NCBI GenBank assembly: GCA_961205875.1
Contig: OY540818.1
Span: forward strand, 19,132,761 to 19,196,760
Reading direction: 5' to 3'
Source of the DNA: Sialis fuliginosa
Lineage: Eukaryota; Arthropoda; Insecta; Megaloptera; Sialidae
Length of the DNA stretch: 64,000 nt
The notes under the pieces are model-generated. The model was given only the letters and a program-made list of their open reading frames with translations. It did not search any database and was not told the DNA's origin. Below, piece after piece: positions 11,807-23,536 of this stretch (the stretch's first letter is position 1; every line of letters begins with the position of its first letter). The position numbers were made by a program, and so were the translations under genes.

Positions 11807-11833
11807 ACTGAACTTTTGATTATGGTATTTATA
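11807..11833 (-). promoter_or_regulatory. Possible core promoter of paralog A
   Basis: Reading the minus strand, TATAAATA (11833-11826) is followed by TTCAGTAATAG, which holds the arthropod initiator TCAGT (11811-11807). This would give a 5' leader of about 42 nt before the ATG. The TATA-to-initiator spacing (about 24 nt) is a little short. Paralog B keeps the neighbouring block (plus-strand TATTCTTCAATTCATT) but not the TATA. Prediction only. Confidence 0.3.
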
Positions 11834-11839
11834 GATTTT

Positions 11840-12236
11840 ATCTTAATTTTTCTTGATAACGAAAAACTCTAAGGCGAATTCCAAACACTTATATTTAGAA
11901 AAAGTATCACAAATGTAAATATAAAAGGCTTAAGAATTTGTTTATTTTAAAATCTTACAATTAGTAAGTACATAGGTACTAACATATTATATTTTTAGAT
12001 ATCAAATACAACTGAATATTCGCAATCACCTTAAACGACGATAATATTTAATAAGATAAGATTAAATAATGCTCACGTTAATACATTAATACAACAAACT
12101 TTATTAATTCTGATCATACAGAAAAATACAATAGAACATTTGACACCAAGTCTCTATGAAGAATCACACTCGCTTGCATGCTCCCCAATCATTGTATTAA
12201 GGATACTTAATTTAATTTCCCTAGTACACACTGTGT
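11840..12236. other. Intergenic stretch between paralogs B and A
   Basis: AT-rich DNA upstream of paralog A, with no repeat or gene recognised. Any distal promoter of A should lie here. Confidence 0.35.
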
Positions 12237-13066
12237 ACCATAGACATAGAGAATGGACAGTGCATTCTGTATTAACACAATGGTGTAACATCTGTTCAAA
12301 AAGTCAGAGAGAGATGCAGTGTAGTTTGGAATATATCTATATCTTTTTCTAAGAATCTGATTGGTAGCTTACTATAGTTCAGGGTAGTATTTCTATCAGA
12401 TATATTTTTGTATATCTATCTTGTGATTTTTGTGCAATAAGTTTTTTATTAGAAAAGTAAATAATATAAACAATAAACATTATATAATGGTTCATATTTC
12501 ATTGAGGAAATTAAAAAAAAAAAACATCAATTGATCTGATAGAAATTTGCAAAATTATGACCGGATATTCCGGGAAAATAACATTTTTGCTACCAAAAAT
12601 ATTAAATATATATTAATAAAAAATAGTTTTAAATCAATTCCCATGTGGTTGCTACAAAAAATTATGAGGTGGATTGCTACACTTACAAAATGCACATACA
12701 AGATTTTTTTAAATATTTTTTTGATATTAGAACAAGATATTAAAATTGGTTAAAAAAATTCTAAACTTATATTATTTAGAAATCAATAATTGTTTCTTTT
12801 TTTAAATAAATTTTTTGTATAACGTTAATTATTTTATCTTCTTTATATACATATAGTATAATAATATCATCTATTAATCAACAATAGATTAATATATGAT
12901 AATATCTATGAATATTTTTAATGTTCGGGACTAAGAATGAAATAGTTACACTCCTGTTTATAAAAAGGACAAATATATTCCAAACCTGTTTCTATCTCTT
13001 TCTTTTGACACGGCTCTGTGTTAGAGTCAGATGCCTGGTCCATTCTCTATGTCTATGCTGTGTACT
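12237..13066. mobile_element. 830-bp MITE with CATAGACATAGAGAATGGAC ends
   Basis: Left end catagacatagagaatggac and right end gtccattctctatgtctatg are inverted. Inner inverted segments follow (tttggaatatatctat near the left, aaatatattccaaac near the right). A partial copy lies at about 55424-55560. The interior is AT-rich and non-coding. Confidence 0.7.
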
Positions 13067-13857
13067 ACTTCAGCATACATGCATACCAACTTAAATATAC
13101 TACATATCATGTCTATGTACATTGTACACTGTACAGTACATATCATAAATATTGTCCTATTTTTTTTTTCTAAAAAAAAAACAAATTGCAAACATCATGG
13201 ACTAACGTCATTATTTAACAGCATGATTTTATGTTTGGGTTCAACCGTTATTTTTTTAGGGTTCTGATTCGGGGTTTTTAATTGAAGCAAAATTATTTGT
13301 TCGAAAAAAATATATAATCAACAAATAAAACATTTTCTGAAGAAGAATAAAACATTAATAGCCATTAAAATATTGCTATAAAAAAGGGGAAAAAATAGAA
13401 TTATATTTTAAAGACTGAAAACTCTACTTTTCAGATTTATTTTTTTACAAATTGAAATGTAATCAATTATAGAATAAAAAAATAAGTAAAATATATATAA
13501 ATTATAGTAATAGACTTTGATAAGTTCCATCATTCATAAAATTCAAACAGATTTCCAGTTAGTTCATTTTATAATCTCTTTTAAAAATCATTGGAGAAAA
13601 ATATTAAAAATAATTTATTAAACCTTTTAAAAATATATGGTATACGATTATCTATGAAAAGGTTCGTTGACTTTGAAATAAAGCGGTTCTGGTTCGGGTT
13701 CAGGTTCAGATCCCTGGACCCGTCGGTAATGAAACCGCTTACAATGACTTAACCTAAGTTATTTTTTAAAATTGTGTTACGTTGTACCTATCTGAATTTT
13801 AAACATTGTCATTATAGACAACATAGCATAATTCGGTACGTTGTAAATAAATTGTAA
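13067..13857. other. Intergenic stretch downstream of paralog B
   Basis: Holds a short imperfect GGTTCA-type hexamer run (13686-13712, ggttctggttcgggttcagg) within a hairpin whose ends are aagcggtt and aaccgctt (13681-13740). Nothing else recognised. Confidence 0.4.
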
Positions 13858-13863
13858 TTTAAT
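13858..13863 (-). promoter_or_regulatory. Possible poly(A) signal (ATTAAA) of paralog B
   Basis: ATTAAA on the minus strand, 15 nt past the stop codon. No AATAAA is seen nearby on that strand. Confidence 0.3.
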
Positions 13864-13877
13864 ATTGCTATAAGACT

Positions 13878-16713
13878 TTATTTTTCATTCAATTCAACAC
13901 TATTTGCTATTGTATATTGATAACTTGTATTCAAAGCATCCTGCCTTTTGCGAGCGTTAGGCGTTATTACCGTTAGAAATGTACCAATCACTAGAATAAT
14001 CCCCATTCCAACATTAGCCCAAATATCACCAAAGCTGTTTATCAGCCATCCAAAAACTAGGGTGAATACAACACCTAAAATCTGACCTCCTATGAGCAAA
14101 AATCCTGAAGCGATACTTTCTGGTTCGGGATAAGTCAACTCAGCGCATAGCTCGTACCCCACTGGGATATATCCCACTATGAACGCTCTAAAATATTATA
14201 AAAAAATTTATCATTAATTTTTTTTTTATTTTTATTAAATTTTAACAATTGAAAAAGGTTATTTCTTACCCAAATAGACCACTTGTTATATACACAAATA
14301 TTTCGTTTTTCCAAATCAAAGAAAAACAATAAACTGCCATTCCAACTGCGCTCATTAAGTAAACGAAAATTGTAAATTCCCTAAAAAAAAAATGTAAGTT
14401 AATTATTAAAATTTTTATTCTACTATAGGAGCCATATTATTACTTGAATTTCCGAGTTTTATCTAGTATGTATCCAAAAATAATAGACCCGACCATTCCA
14501 GTTAATGTCATTAAAAGTCCTACGGTTCCAGCAAATTCTTCTCGATTCTTAAGTTAAGAAAAATACATATAAATTCAATATACAGTGTATGCCAAGTTGA
14601 TTAAGACATAGGAAATTTAACATGGGGACAATTAGAAATGTTGTAGTAACCTTTGGTCAAATTTAACGATGTGTGATTGGTGCACTTTGAAATGCCGCCT
14701 CGAAACTAACTGATAAATTTTAAATTAATCAACAGTATTTTGTTTTCAACAAAAAATTAAAGTAAGCATCCTAGATAAAATTATAATAATATTTTTTGGC
14801 AGATATAAATTTGAAAGCAAAACACTAATGACTATTTTATTAAATTTTGTAGCGGCATTTCAAAATGCATCGTTAAATTTGACCAAAGGTTACTACAACA
14901 CTTCTAATTGTCCCCAAAATATGTAAGATCAAAGCCAATCACGGAAACTTACTGGAAAATGGACAAGTATAAGTTGATTGAGTAGAGTCGATATTGCATT
15001 GTACACCCCTGTACACATTCCGAACGAGATGAACAGCAGAAGGTACCCACGGCTTGTGAACAAACGTTTGAATGTCCCCATTACTTCTCCCCATGAGTAG
15101 GACTGGTCCAATAGTAACATCTGGGCATTGCTGGGGGGCAGTGGGGGTTGTTTCTCAAAAACTGTTAAGTTAAAAAATAATAAATAAAATTCCCTGACTT
15201 TCCCTGATCATTCGAGGCAAGAAGTGATCGAGGGGCCTCTAGAATGTGCAAAAAAAAATTTAAGACTCTTTTTTTTGCTCGTCAACTTAAATTTATACAC
15301 TTTTATTTCTTCAGAATTTATAATAAATTCCCTGAGTTTCCAAAAAAAAATTTTATAAATTCCCTGACTTTCCAGAAAGTGGATACCCTGGTAAATACAT
15401 AAAATAATGTTTAATAGAATCTTACATGCAAGCACAGCAATCAAAACAACTGTAGTAAAAGCAGCCTGGACTAAAAACATCCTATACAGATCATTCCCAA
15501 TATCATCCAGATTATCATGGTTTTGCACGACAATCGGCGTTATGACAAACCCGAACGCGGTACCGGCAAATATTCCGAACACTCCAATCGAGCATGCGGT
15601 GCTGACTTGGCTGGACCCGAACCAAATTGCAGCCAACTGTGGAGGAACACTCAGCAGAAATATCTGTGGGATCGACGTCACGAAATGGCCGAGAAATGTG
15701 ACGTAGAAACGGTCTGGTGCTACTGACGCAACCTTGATCCAGGAGCCTAGAGCCATTCCGAAAGCGGCGAGGATTGTGGTGAATCGAAGACCCTGGATAC
15801 AGATTTTGTGGCAGTCAGAACAAAATGAGTTAATAGGCATAATGCCAGTAACAAATTATGAAATAAGTTAAAAAGATTCTAAAAAATGTATTTATTTTTA
15901 TATTAAAAGCGAGATTAGTATGATTTTTGTTAAAATAAAAACGCGAAATACAGCAATCCGCCATGTTTGATAAAAATGGATGACGTCACGGCTACGTAAA
16001 CGTCATTTTTGTTTCATTAATACCTGCACTGTTTATAAATTATTTTGTGGTTTTAAATTCTCAATTTGCTCAGTTTTGTGTTACCAAAAGTAAAACCGAG
16101 AAACATTAGCGATGGAACAAGGATTTATTATAGTTTACATAGGCGTGACGTCAAAAATACGCCATGACACCTGCGAACGTTTTGGCGTCAAATTCAAAAT
16201 TAGTTTTAAAAGGGTCAATTCTAGTGATCAAACCATTATTTTCTGCCTGCAGAAATAAGCATTTTTTTGGAAATAAGAGAAGATCATTATAAAATAGTTT
16301 TTAAAAATTAGGCATCATGTCTATTCTACTGTTAGTTTTTATAATTCTTTCTTTTTAATTTAGTTCAAGTGACTTATAGATCATCCTACATACATTACCT
16401 TTTTATTAATAAGATAAAACGCTGGATATACTAGCGGAATGTACGTTATCATGTATATAAGTGATGTGCAATCTACAGCTAACGAACTAACGTTATAATA
16501 TTTCATAACGATATTATTAATGATTGAATATTGGATCCACTGCTCCCCCATGGGAGCTGCTACAAAACAAAAACACGCTAACATTATCCATCTTCTTTTA
16601 TATACTTTAATTTTTATTTGGGGTTTAGCTAATTCTTCTAACTCCATCTTTTTTAGCTTTTCTGTCACAGTTATACTCATGTCACTGTTGTATATTATTT
16701 CTTCTTTATTCAT
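13878..16713 (-). CDS. SLC49/FLVCR-like major facilitator transporter, paralog B (6 exons)
   Basis: Exons on the minus strand: 16713-16399, 15792-15426, 15161-14953, 14547-14444, 14380-14270 and 14187-13878. The joined frame is 1416 bp and encodes 471 aa, with no stop or frameshift. Exon phases match paralogs A and C exactly. Residues matching the reported FLVCR amine site are all present: W59 in GEQWIQY, Q148, Y281 in GVYNA and Q404 in GGQILG. The N-terminal tail is 22 residues longer than in A and includes an acidic-basic MELEELAKPQIK stretch that aligns with A's start; M33 could therefore be an alternative start. The C-terminus ends in ELNEK, without the four extra residues of A. Of the three, A is the closest relative in every exon. 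Intron 1 (606 bp) carries a dispersed 460-bp repeat, intron 2 a CCTGACTTTCC repeat, and intron 3 a MITE shared with A. An ATTAAA signal lies about 15 nt past the stop. Confidence 0.9.
14583..14915. mobile_element. CAGTGTATT-family palindromic MITE in intron 3 of paralog B (3' truncated)
   Basis: Same family, orientation and intron position as 9399-9783, 35 bp from exon 4. The right terminus beyond ctaattgtcccc has been lost. TA precedes the left end. Confidence 0.85.
15190..15395. repeat. CCTGACTTTCC repeat in intron 2 of paralog B
   Basis: Shares aagaagtgatcgag, tgctcgtcaactt and ataaattccctgactttcc with 23785-24080 near paralog C. Several internal copies of attccctgac are present. Class unknown. 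Confidence 0.6.
15857..16317 (+). repeat. ~460-bp TGACGTCA-bearing repeat, intron 1 of paralog B
   Basis: Collinear with 19278-19745 (intron 4 of paralog C) and inverted at 35796-36240. It holds two TGACGTCA palindromes (gatgacgtcacggctacg and ggcgtgacgtcaaaa). Confidence 0.75.
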
Positions 16714-17089
16714 TTTTAATGCTGATTAATACTGTTATATTATTCTTCAATTCATTCCGAACTACAACTAAAATATGTATTACGAAATGTGTGTATTTTG
16801 TATCTAGTTTATCTTTATTCACAAACAAATATTAATTTTATTTGATAAGGTAAAACGCTCAGAAGAATGTCATTGTTATTTGTATTAACAGGTAAGACAT
16901 ATTAATGTGGAAAGATTTATATTTAGGAAAATTAATACGAATGTAAATATTCGATAAGATTTCGTTTTAGTGTTTGAAGGATAGTTTTATTTTTGAAGTG
17001 AAACTTTTTAGTAAATTGGAATGACCTCGACAGATTTTAAAATTTGACACGTTTTAAATAGGATATGCATACGCAAGCATAGCAAGTCT

Positions 17090-17590
17090 GGCGCCCTGGC
17101 CGAGATTTATTTTTGCGCCCTTCTCTGCCCCCCTAAAAATATAGTTTCAGAAAAAAACAGCTGTGACATATGTATATGTAACGCTGGGCACATCCCTAAA
17201 ATGTAGCTTACAATATTATCTTATCGCTAACAAAAAAGTAAATTGAATAGTTAATATCTCAGCTTGGCGCAATCCTACAGACTCAAATTTTTTTTTAAAA
17301 TGTAGCTTACACTATTATCTTTAAGAGGATCATGCACTTAAAGACCCTCGCGACCTCCTTCCCTTTTTAAAAACAAATTAAAACTCATAAGCTAACAATG
17401 AACTAAATTGAATAGTTAATATCTCAGCTTGGCGCGATCCTACAGACTCAATTTTTTTTAAATGTAGCTTACACTATTATCTTTAAGAGGATCACGCACT
17501 TAAAGACCCTCGTGACCTCCTTCCCTTTTTAAAAACAAATTAAAACTCATAAGCTAACAAAGAAGTAAATAGAATAGTTAATATAATAAT
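17090..17590 (+). repeat. Tandem GGCGCGATCC repeat, 165-bp period
   Basis: Units start near 17266 and 17431, with a degenerate third one, in the interval between paralogs C and B. The preceding caagtctggcgccctgg is also linked to the repeat at 60760. It is the same family as 1-295. Confidence 0.75.
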
Positions 17591-17603
17591 ATTGAAAATA
17601 ATT

Positions 17604-17645
17604 GCCAGTTAGCAAATTTTGCTAGCTCCTTTATAATACCGGACA
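17604..17645. mobile_element. Terminal fragment of TGTCCGGTAT MITE
   Basis: ctcctttataataccggaca followed by TAA matches the right end of the complete elements at 59037 and 61046. The left end is not found. Confidence 0.55.
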
Positions 17646-17792
17646 TAATTAAAACTATTCGACACGTTGATCCTGCAATGGAAAATGTGGAATAAGGATT
17701 CACAGAATGCTAGATTTTAATACGAAGTTTTTTTATATAAAAATAATTCAACCAGAAACAATATTTATAAAATTAATACATAATTATTAAAA

Positions 17793-20700
17793 TTATTTTT
17801 CTCTCATTTCAACTCCATTCGCCATTTTATATTGATAGTTAATTTGCAACGCATCTTGCCTCCTCAGAATATTGGGCGTCATCGCTGTTATAACAGTCCC
17901 GATTACCAACAATCCGCACATTGGTATGTTTGCATAGAGATCCCCAAAATGTTTCATTATCCATCCGAAAAGAAGCACAAATAAAATACCAGAAAGTTGA
18001 CTTCCTGCGACCAAAATACCGGATGAAATGCTTTCCGGTTCCGGGTAGGTCAGTTCGGCACAAAGCTCGAATCCTACCGGCATATAACCAGTCATAAATA
18101 CTCTGAAAAACATCATTTGTTATAGATCAGCGGTCACCAAACTGTAGCTCACGGGTGAAATATTTTTACGAAATCTATTTTTTTTTAAATATTATGTGAA
18201 ATAATAAAAATCCTTATGTAGGTAGGTAAGGTACTGGCACCAGTCTTGGCCGCTTGAAGAGCAAGGTATATTATTTTTACTATATATTACTAATAAAACA
18301 AGTACCTATATCTTTGTTAAATTAATTTTATTACCAAAGTTTACAAATCATTTTTTTTTTTCAAATTATAGCCTTTTATTTTTTTTATGTTTTATCTCCA
18401 GTAATGGATAAAGTAAAACCAGTAATGGACACTTGCTAATGGTTACAAAATGATAAGTACAAAGTCACTAAAGTTATAACACGTAAAGCAGATGCTATGA
18501 TAATATAATAATAATTAATAAATAGATTACACTAATAATTTTTAAAAATCTATCATTTTGACATCCATTAATCAATTGCCATCAAATTAAGCTATTTTAC
18601 AGTTAAATGTCTATAGATTATGATTCAGTAATTGCAATATGTATGTAATCAAATATCAACAAATATTTCTACTTCAGTACATTAAGAGTCCAACACTGGG
18701 GTATAATTCAAGACTGGTGCCAGTACCTTATTGAGTTATCAGACCATTAAACAAAATGGCATATACTCCAGGTCTCTAGATTATGGAGTTCGAAAAAAAT
18801 CCCATAAAAGAAAAAATATATATACCTAATAATTATTAAATATATAGTGTAATAAATTTACCCCAATATTCCACTGCATATGTAAACAAACCAGTAGTTC
18901 TTGGAGCCCATAGAGAATGAATAGGCCGCCATACCGACGGCGCTCATCAAATAAACAAAAACTGTAAACTCTCTGTAAAAAGTGATAAACTGTTATTGCA
19001 CTCAATTTAATTATCCGTGTTTACAGATAAAACATTGCGATTTAATTAAAATTTAATCTGTCCTAAATCAGTTACGTTTTGTTTATTATGATACATTGAC
19101 TTTGTACCAAAACAAATATAAATAACTGTAAGAGGTATTGATTCTACAACCAAAATTATTATACATTAGCAATCCCCTCGCGGCTTCGCCGGAATTTTAC
19201 TCATATTTATAATCATTTATGTTATTAATTAAATTTAATAATATTTATTAAGTATCACTGAAATTATGATTTTAAATAATGAAATAAGTTAAAAAGATTT
19301 TAAAAAATGTATTTATTTTTAAATTAAAAGCGAGATTAATATGATTTTTGTTAAAATAAAAACGCAAAATACAGCAAACCGCCATGTTTGATAAAACAAC
19401 AGTCAGAGTGGATGACGTCACGGCTACGTACACGTCATTTTTGTTTCATTAATATCTGCAATGTTTGTAAATTATTTTGTGGTTTTAAATAATCAATTTG
19501 CTCAGTTTTGTGTTACCAAAACTAAAACCGAGAAACGTTAGCGATGGAACAAGGATTTATTATAGTTGACAAGGAGTGTTTACATAGGCGTGACGTCAAA
19601 AATGCGCCATGACACCTGCGAGCGTTTTGGCGTCAAATTCAAAATTAGTTTTACAAGGGTCTATTTTAGTGATTAAACCTTTATTTTCAGCAGAAATAAG
19701 CAGTTTTTTGGAAAATATTTTAAAATAGTTTTTAAAAATTATTAGGGTTAAAAATTACTTGAAAAATGTTTAATATCTCTTAGGGGTTTCCCCATGAAAT
19801 GTCATGTTTCTTAGTCTAACAAGTATCTACTCAAGTGCCTCTAGCCAATATTCTTGAAACTTTGCACACACGTAGTACATATATCAAAAAACAGTAAACA
19901 AGTGTTTTTTTTTATTTTGGCTAACAAAGCGTTTTAAGGTTAGAAAACGCATTCGAAAGTTTAACACCATTTAGCGTGTTTTTTAGATCACTATTGACGA
20001 CTTTGACATTAGTTTAATAAGATTCAAAATGGCAAATACAAAATGGTGGACAAAATCGCAGAAGTTCATATTGAATTTTTTATCTCTAGATTGATAAAAC
20101 TGTTATTAAAATCGTAATCATGCATCTATGTACTAAACTTCGCAAGTGGCATTAAATAGTCTTTCATAGTCGAACCACTGAACCGATCTTAATGAAATTT
20201 GACAGGGAGATAGCTTGCATTCTTAGAAAGAACATAGGCTAATTTGTTCCCCGAAAAATTCCCACGCGGATGAAAAATGAGTTATTATAGAATTACTTGA
20301 ATTTGCGTGTCTTATCTAAAATAAATCCAAAAACAATCGACCCAATCATTCCAGTCAATATCAGATCAAGGCCAATCCTTCCAGCGAATTCTTCACTGTT
20401 CTAAAATAAATAAAATACATTGTACAGTTTGTAATTACAATTAGAACTGATACAAGTTGGCGTATTGCCGTCAACAGTTATTACATTTATTGTACAAGTT
20501 CTAGATTATAAGATTAATCTTTTTCTTGTCTTCGTATAGGAAGTATTATTTCATGAAATCTTATAACTACGATGAAACTAGCTCTCTCCAACTTTAATGT
20601 TTGAAATTTATTTCGTTTTAAGAAGATATGACAGTTAAAAACTTTTTTAATTAATTCATACACTTTTACCTACAGATTACGTTTTGATTTATAAAAGATA

Positions 20701-23536
20701 ATGCAAGAAAAAGAAATAAATTAATATTTTCACATAAGAAAATAGAATAATAGAATATCTTATACAAGTCTTGAGGCTTCCACGGTTAACTTGATATGGA
20801 TCTTGGCTTCTGGGTGTAAGTCGCGTCGATTTGGTCGTGTTATCGGCCAATGTTTCATCACACATTCAGGGCTCTTCTAAGGCGGCTATTACACTATCAA
20901 ATAAATATGTCAAAGATCTTTGACAAAGATTTGATTATATTTCTTTGATAAAATACGAGATTTTGTTCTATTACACTACATAAAATATTTAATAATATTT
21001 TTTTAGTATTAAATTATATTAAATTATATCAAATATAAGAGACTGTCATTAACTATGATCATAGAAATATTATGAAGGTAAATATTATAAAAGTTGACTT
21101 ATTACACTGTCATATTTCTTTGATCAAAGAAATTTTATCATATTTCTTTGATAGTGTAATAGCCGCCTAAAAGTACACTTTTAGAAGAGCCTTGACGAAA
21201 CGTTGGCCGATAACACGACCAAATCGACGCGGCTTACACCCAGAAGCCAAGATCCACAGTAGAATATATTTTTTGAAATAGCTAAAAATACGACATAAGA
21301 ATTTTTAAGCAGATATTATAATAGTCCACAAGGAAAAATCGTGTTTTTGTCTATAAGAATTAGTAAAAAGATGTATTTTTTAATTCGAAAAACGTTTTTG
21401 AAGGGGGAGGGGGTAACTGTAATTAGTTTTTTCGAAATTCTTCAATATTTTTAGTATAGTTTAAAAATGGATTTTACTAAAATCGTAATTTTACAATTTT
21501 TACGAATTTTACATTTAATGAATTCAAGAGTTGCTATATTTTAAACGTACCGGAAAATGTATAAGGGTAAACTGATTAAGCAAGGTAGAGACAGCGTTGT
21601 ACACTCCCAAACTGATACTGAAAGTCACAAAGAGTGATATGAATGCGGGATTCTTGAACAACCTCTTGAACGTTTTTGTTAATTCTTTCTTTGAGTATGA
21701 TTGGTTGATTTGTAAAGCTTGAGCATTATTCGGCGGCAGAGGCGGCTGTTTTTCAAACACTGCAACATGTTGAGTTTGATTAAAACTTCAATATCATTTA
21801 ACACCAGTGGTGTAACGTTTACCACTGCGTGTTAACTACACGGAGAAAAATGTAGTCGATTTTTTAATAAAAATTACAGTTGCCGATTAAAAATTTAAAT
21901 AATCAACTTTGACTTTCAATATCCGCCATTTTGTGAAAATTCAAAATTTTCCAAATCCCTTCGTTCATCCGGAGCATTATATCATTAGCTAATGATCTCT
22001 TTTGTTTTTTTTTATTCAGATGATCTAGTGACGAGCAGCAGTGATCACGGCAAAACACTTTTTTTTTGGACCCCTCCCAAATTTGCTGTATCCCACTTAT
22101 TTTTTAATATTTTGCCATAAAAAAATTACAATGATTTCTGTAAATACATATCTTTCATGTGCACAAAAAAAATTCTAAAAAATAGCTTTTTTTTGGAAGT
22201 CCCAACTGAATCTGCCCCCTTAAGTAATATTTTTTTCTCCGTGTATAAATATATTATTTCTTACATGCTATAACCGCTATCAGAACAACAGATGTGAATG
22301 CAGCTTGAAATAAAAACATCTTGTACAAATCATCCCCGATATTTTCCACAGATTCATGGTTCTTTACAAGAATCGGTGTGACAAGGAACCCAAAAGCAGT
22401 GCCGATAAGTGTACCGAACACTCCGATCGAACAGGCTGTGCTGACTTGGGTCGGTCCAAACCAAGTCCCAGCCAACTGGGATGGTATGCTCAAAATAAAC
22501 ACTTGGGAGATGGAACTGACGGTCTGGCCGATGAAGGTGACGTAGAAGCGGTCCGGTGATACTGACGCAACCTTGATCCAGGAGCCTAGAGATATCCCGA
22601 ATGCTGCGACTATAGTTGAAAATCGGAGACCCTGTTTTTTTGTGAATTTAATATGATTTTTATTAAGTATCAAGATATCTCAAGAAAGACACATGTTACG
22701 TGAAAATTTTATAGAATCTTTTTTGTAGAGTATTCAATTTCCTATAATATAGGTTGATTTGTTGTAAAATATTCCCTTACATAGATTTATCAATTTTCTT
22801 TAAAAATCGTGTTTTATTATTTTTATTGATATTTACTTTGACATATTAAATGTCATTTTCACTTTGATTGAAATTGTCAAAAAATTAAAAATATATATAA
22901 GAAAAATTTCGAACTAATATTTTTTAATAAAATTGTATTAAAATTAAATGGTTAACCAATTCCAGGCAATTTATCTGGACACTTTATCGGTTTTTATTTA
23001 TATTATTCAATAATTAATTACATTTGGTGAATTTAGCACGAGGATTACGTATAAGAAAGTCTCGTGGCTCCCATAGCAGATATTTTAACTTTAATTCGTT
23101 AATTTGTATTTTTTCGTTCGAGTTAATTCTTCTAAATTCTAAAATACCATTTATAATAATTTATATCAACGTTTAAATTTAAAAAAAAATCGGAAAATGG
23201 TAACGTCTTAATGTGAACCCCTATATTTACCTTCTTATCAATAACATAAAATGCAGGAAACACTAACGGTATGTATGTAAACATATAAATCAACGACGTA
23301 TTATCAACAGCTAAAGAACTGACGTTGTAGTACTTCATAACAATATTAGCAATGATAGAATACTGGATCCATTGAGCCGCTATCGGAGCAGCGACGAAAC
23401 AAAAACACGCCAGCATTATCCATCTTCTCTTATAAACTTTAATGTCTAAAGGCTTCCCAGGTTCGTCTTCATCTGATTTTTCTCTAACGCTAATATTCAC
23501 ATCACTATTGTTTAAAATGTTTTCCCTGTTCTCCAT
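17793..23536 (-). CDS. SLC49/FLVCR-like major facilitator transporter, paralog C (6 exons)
   Basis: Exons on the minus strand: 23536-23231, 22631-22265, 21759-21551, 20400-20297, 18972-18862 and 18102-17793. The joined frame is 1407 bp and encodes 468 aa; exon 3 ends CCG|gtacgt. It is the first gene of the cluster in transcription order and the most divergent paralog: exon 4 reads NSEEFAGRIGLDLI where A and B have NREEFAG, and exon 5 has a GSKNYWF segment. Core features are kept: KVYKRRW, QWIQY (W56), SISQVF (Q145), GVYNAVSTLLNQ (Y278), YPEPES and GSQLSG (Q401). Like A and B it should be a 12-helix plasma-membrane carrier; substrate is inferred only from the family. Its introns are the largest (up to 1.3 kb) and hold at least six repeat insertions. 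An ATTAAA at 17716-17721 is a possible poly(A) signal. The stretch MTGYMPVGFELC in exon 6 is especially close to vertebrate FLVCRs. Confidence 0.9.
18229..18731. mobile_element. GGTACTGGCACCAGTC MITE in intron 5 of paralog C
   Basis: Inverted ends GGTACTGGCACCAGTCTTGG and CAAGACTGGTGCCAGTACC, with TAA on the left and TTA on the right. The interior holds the repeated phrase ccagtaatggataaagtaaa. Further copies or fragments: 31010-31265, 38000-39250, 57050-57078 and 59418-59890. Confidence 0.75.
19278..19745 (+). repeat. ~460-bp TGACGTCA-bearing repeat, intron 4 of paralog C
   Basis: Second direct copy of the 15857-16317 family; the two TGACGTCA palindromes are conserved. Confidence 0.75.
20168..20285 (+). 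repeat. Fragment of a common arthropod repeat (GAACCGATCTTAATGAAATT)
   Basis: Same phrase as at 9990-10215, ending gcggatgaaaaatgagtta just before exon 4 of paralog C. Confidence 0.4.
20796..21258. mobile_element. Hairpin of Penelope-type tails in intron 3 of paralog C, split by a MITE
   Basis: Arms 20796-20880 and 21168-21258 are inverted copies of a sequence with gatcttggcttctgggtgta, tttggtcgtgttatcggcca and agaagagcc. Similar single arms occur at 37764-37895 and 53503-53605. The Penelope-like assignment rests on the gaaacgttggcc context and is tentative. Confidence 0.5.
20881..21167. mobile_element. PIF/Harbinger-like MITE, copy 3 (short, nested)
   Basis: Same TIRs as 2275-2770, an exact TAA duplication (20878-20880 and 21168-21170), and about 200 bp of the centre deleted. 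Confidence 0.85.
21838..22246. mobile_element. TACACGGAGAAAAA MITE in intron 2 of paralog C
   Basis: Inverted ends tacacggagaaaaatg and ttttttctccgtgta. The interior (ctttgactttcaatatccgc onward) is shared with 31680-31960, which lacks these ends. Confidence 0.65.
22670..23090 (-). repeat. GCTTCCTCG-family fragment in intron 1 of paralog C
   Basis: aagatatctcaagaaagaca through ggtgaatttagcacgagg matches part of 56093-56902. It then continues into attacgtataagaaagtctc, an end of the MITE at 51941-52321. Confidence 0.6.

Noticed and set aside
13681..13740. GGTTC-rich run as telomere-like repeat
   Set aside because: Only a few imperfect hexamers; not the TTAGG type of insect telomeres and flanked by ordinary intergenic DNA.
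15208..15840. 210-aa uninterrupted frame in paralog B
   Set aside because: It is exon 2 read through into introns on both sides; the conserved GT-AG sites and exon length in A and C define the true borders 15792-15426.
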